A DNA stretch of 64,000 nucleotides from Methanosarcina sp. ERenArc_MAG2. GTDB taxonomy: Archaea > Halobacteriota > Methanosarcinia > Methanosarcinales > Methanosarcinaceae. The stretch spans positions 248,001-312,000 of the forward strand of contig JAMXHR010000002.1 of NCBI GenBank assembly GCA_023955635.1. Direction: 5' to 3'. The position numbers were made by a program, and so were the translations under genes. Shown piece by piece: positions 61,314-64,000 of this stretch; position 1 is the first letter of the stretch; each line of letters begins with the position of its first letter. A model generated the notes under the pieces. The model was not told where the DNA came from, searched no databases, and saw only the letters and a list, made by a program, of their open reading frames with translations.

Positions 61314-62402
61314 ATGAGCTGGTATGCAATAGATGCAGTGGATAGAGCTTTCTCAAGGACAAAAAAAGCCCTTTTTGAACCTTTTGATTTCTGGAAATGG
61401 GCAAAACTTGCAATTATTATTTTACTCTTAGGTGGCATTGGCTCGAGTTACGGAGGTTCGGGTACCAACTACCGGATGGGGCCGGAAGATTTTAATCACA
61501 ATTTTCCGAATATCGAGCCTGGCAGAATGCCTGTATTTCCCTTTGGCTCGAATGAGATCGGGCTCGATTATATCCAGTCTGTGTCTCCCTCGGCAATTAT
61601 AATAACAGCAATAGTTTTCATTCTTCTCTTAGCTTTGATTTTTTCATACATTTCCAGTGTCATGGAATTTGTTTTTGTGGAATCCCTGGTAAGGAACGAA
61701 GTGAAATTCTGGAATTATTCACGAAGGTTCCTTGGAAAGGGATTCTATCTTTTGCTGGTGCGTCTAGCCCTGGGGCTTGTATTTCTCGCACTCTTAGGAA
61801 TAGCTGCATTGCCTCTTATTCCGAGCATCCTCAAAAGTCCCTCGGATTTTGCCTTGCCTGCGATGGTGGGAGGAATTCTCTGGATTGTCGGTGCAATTTT
61901 TGTGCTGATCCTGGTTGTAGTTGCAATAAATTCTTTTTTAAGCCTTGCAATCCCTCTATCCATTTACCGGAAAACCGGGATTCTTTCGGCTTTCGGACTT
62001 GTTTTTGCGAATTTCAGGAAAAGCTGGCAGGAGATTGTGGTTTACTGGTTTACAAGGTTAGTGCTCGGAATAGTAATAGCCATCCTTACAGTTTTCCTTT
62101 TCGGAATTGTTCTGCTGACTCTTGGACTGGTTTTCCTTCTTACTGACGGAATTCTGTACTTCCTCTTTTCTTCTCTGCTATCGGGCTCTCTTAGCTGGCT
62201 ACTCCTGATCCCCTTTGTCCTTATAGAGCTGGCTTTGATTTTCGGAACCCTGCTCTTCCTTGGTGTGCCTCTTACCGTTTTCCTGAAGTACCACCTGTTG
62301 AGTTTCCTTGAAACCTGGTTTGTAGATGCAGAAATTCCCTTTTTTGATGCTTCTGTCCAGGAGCCTGAAACAGGGTTTAATGAACCTGAGTCAGCTCTTT
62401 GA
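61314..62402 (+). CDS. DUF7544-type multi-pass membrane protein
   Basis: 362 residues, start MSWYAIDAVDRAFSRTKKAL and FEPFDFWKWAKLAIIILLLG, typical of this archaeal family. Five or more helices and a Gly/Pro-rich loop after the first. Function unknown. It has archaeal-type codon use, in contrast with the ATPase operon before it. TCAGGGCTCTGAACC occurs twice (62421 and 62459) just after the stop. Confidence 0.75.
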   Translation: MSWYAIDAVDRAFSRTKKALFEPFDFWKWAKLAIIILLLGGIGSSYGGSGTNYRMGPEDFNHNFPNIEPGRMPVFPFGSNEIGLDYIQSVSPSAIIITAIVFILLLALIFSYISSVMEFVFVESLVRNEVKFWNYSRRFLGKGFYLLLVRLALGLVFLALLGIAALPLIPSILKSPSDFALPAMVGGILWIVGAIFVLILVVVAINSFLSLAIPLSIYRKTGILSAFGLVFANFRKSWQEIVVYWFTRLVLGIVIAILTVFLFGIVLLTLGLVFLLTDGILYFLFSSLLSGSLSWLLLIPFVLIELALIFGTLLFLGVPLTVFLKYHLLSFLETWFVDAEIPFFDASVQEPETGFNEPESAL

Positions 62403-62672
62403 GCTAAAAGGGATATATTCAGGGCTCTGAACCACATTTTCTCGCTAAAAGGAGATGGTTCAGGGCTCTGAACCGCTATTTAAGCCGGTTTCCCGAATAT
62501 CCAGGTCAGCTTTGAAGCAGGCTTTAATAGCTGACATCTCTTTTAGTTCTGGATAAAGAAACTGTGTTCAGAAGCCCTGTTTTTTTAAGTATAATATACT
62601 TTCTGAAACTATATCCTGGTAATTGTCTTTTCGGATCTCATCCGGAAAAGTGAAAATAGGGAGTTGAAAATA

Positions 62673-62866
62673 ATGAAGCAGGAGTTCATTGAAAAGTATT
62701 ATCTGGGTAAAGAAGTCGAAATCGATATTGGAGGGAGGACTACATACAGGGGGTTGCTGCCGAATGCAATGACGGAGTCCTAAGCCTTAAGTGGAATATA
62801 AAAGAAGAAGGGTACACCCATATAGATATAGAGAAAATTGCTGCAATGTGGAGAACCCTGAAGTAA
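62673..62866 (+). CDS. Small MM_1357-like (DUF6897) protein, one frameshift
   Basis: 64 residues after repair: MKQEFIEKYYLGKEVEIDIG, then DYIQGVAAECNDGVLSLKWN and HIDIEKIAAMWRTLK. This is a small beta-rich (SH3/Sm-like) protein family known from Methanosarcina with unknown role. One more G in the G3 run at 62733-62735 joins the frames. GAATAGGGAG-type ribosome site precedes the ATG. Confidence 0.65.
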
Positions 62867-63551
62867 AAGCTAGCCCTGAAGTAAAAGCAGAACAAAACGA
62901 AAAATTTACTCCACTCGAAGCTGCAGACATGAATCCCTTCTGTACCTATTGTTTCTGCAGTTAAGCTTTTAAACGAGGGGCAAATCTTCTCCTCTTTTTT
63001 CCCTCAACCATTGCGCCGGTTGATCACGCTGTTGCTAGGGGTTTTTCGATCAAACCTTTTTTGAAAAGGTTTTTGGGAATTCAAAGTTATTTCGTAGTGC
63101 ACGGACGGCACGTAATCTTGAATCACACCGTTTTCCTGATTTGATCATACTTTTTAAAAAAGCTTGTGCCGCTGATAGGGGTTTGGGATAGGCTCTCAAA
63201 CTCAAACATTGCGCCGTTTTCGCTCAAGCCTTTTCTGAAAAGGCTTGAGCTATAACAAAGCTTAAATTAAGTACAGTAATTACTGAATAAATTGATTGGC
63301 GTATGGAAGATCCGTTTCTCTTTCGGGCAGGCGCAGATTTGCTTTCCTGATATGGATATCATATTCGTCAGATATTTGTTTGAAATTTCATATATATAAG
63401 AGGCTGATAGTAGATTTTGTCAAGGTAGTAGATTTTGTCAATTAGCTACCGGTTGGCAGTTTATTATCAGCAATCATCGGGCAGATACAGGATAGGGCCT
63501 GCACTTGCCGTATTTTCACTTTAGCTAATCCTTCATCAGGGAGAGTCTTCT
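62867..63551. other. Intergenic with two related hairpins upstream of ileS
   Basis: AAACCTTTTTTGAAAAGGTTT at about 63053-63073 and the perfect palindrome CTCAAGCCTTTTC/GAAAAGGCTTGAG at 63222-63250 are both preceded by CATTGCGCCG, so a unit of about 200 bp was repeated. GGGATAGGCTCTC at 63185 is another GAGCCTATCC-type IS end. TTTCATATATATAAGAGG at about 63387 is a likely TATA element for ileS. Confidence 0.5.
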
Positions 63552-64000
63552 ATGATAAAAGAAATCACTGCCAAGTACGATGCAGAACAAATTGAGAAAA
63601 AAGTAACGGAGTTCTGGGAAGACAGCGATGCTTATCGAAAAACTCGGGAGCACCGCAAGACTGGAAAAAGGCTTTTTTTGTTGACGGACCCCCGTATACA
63701 ACCGGGCATATCCATCTGGGGACTGCCTGGAACAAGATCATCAAAGATTCCATTCTCCGCTATTATTCCATGAATAACCGCAACATCCTCGAACGCCCGG
63801 GCTGGGATATGCATGGCCTGCCGATCGAGGTCAAAGTAGAAGGTTTGTTGGGCTTCAAGTCCAAGAAGGATATTGAGAGCTTTGGGGTAGAAAATTTCAT
63901 AGAGAAGTGTAAGGAGTTTGCCATCACCCAGAAGCAGGCAATGACCGAGCAGTTTCAGAGGCTTGGAGTCTGGCTGCAGTGGTCAGATCCCTACATGACC
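63552..64000 (+). CDS. ileS: Isoleucyl-tRNA synthetase, N-terminal part, one frameshift
   Basis: Archaeal-type start [20 protein letters not shown] and [20 protein letters not shown]. With an eighth T in the run at 63673-63679 the frame continues [20 protein letters not shown], where GHIHLG is the class I HIGH signature, and on through [20 protein letters not shown] to the window end. Charges tRNA-Ile with isoleucine. The gene continues outside. Confidence 0.9.

Overview
The window is a piece of a Methanosarcina-type archaeal chromosome. The gene families (DUF460, DUF2148, DUF1638, a MetOD1-type response regulator, KaiC-like ATPases, N-glycosylated secreted proteins, a small MM_1357-like protein), the TATA-type promoters and a tRNA-Arg with a bulge-helix-bulge intron all fit that genus. 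Intergenic DNA is long and A+T rich and holds many short repeats and transposon scars. Species assignment is inference.

Layout. 1-7 kb: end of a beta-CASP nuclease gene, DUF2148, DUF460, the first of two identical ISAzo13-type insertion sequences, and a site-2 protease. 7.8-16.4 kb: an envelope and regulatory block with three secreted proteins (one built of tryptophan heptads), two MITE copies, an ArsR-like regulator, a lipoprotein, a membrane protein with a cytoplasmic winged helix, and a decaying tandem duplication of that winged helix plus DUF4405 genes. 16.5-20 kb: transposon-damaged DNA with a STAND/WD40 relic, an acetolactate-synthase-like gene between inverted repeats, a truncated flavin-binding protein and an IS5-type relic. 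20.5-29 kb: a MacB/LolD-like ABC operon with a NEW3-type surface protein, a cysteine-cluster protein, a CHASE4-type histidine kinase and DUF1638. 29.3-36.6 kb: second IS copy, an RCK potassium channel with TrkA, a TnpB element sitting on the trkA stop codon, and two KaiC-like ATPases around a receiver-MetOD1 regulator. 37.4 kb: intron-containing tRNA-Arg(TCG). 39.4-50.8 kb: an A+T-rich surface-polysaccharide island. 50.8-54.2 kb: sparse DNA with an orphan HicB-like protein and a lamin-tail secreted protein. 54.3-61.1 kb: a complete, bacterial-looking N-type (Na+) F1Fo ATPase operon atpDCQRBEFAG, G+C rich and probably acquired by transfer. 61.3-64 kb: DUF7544 membrane protein, a small MM_1357-like gene and the start of ileS.

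A general caution: at least 17 frameshifts interrupt otherwise good genes, including atpD, ileS and tnpB. Each is repaired by adding a single base to a homopolymer run. This pattern looks like sequence undercalling rather than gene decay, so those genes are described here as single genes with the break noted. The clearly decayed loci (STAND/WD40 relic, IS5 relic, winged-helix duplicates) look different: they are truncated or carry scattered changes.
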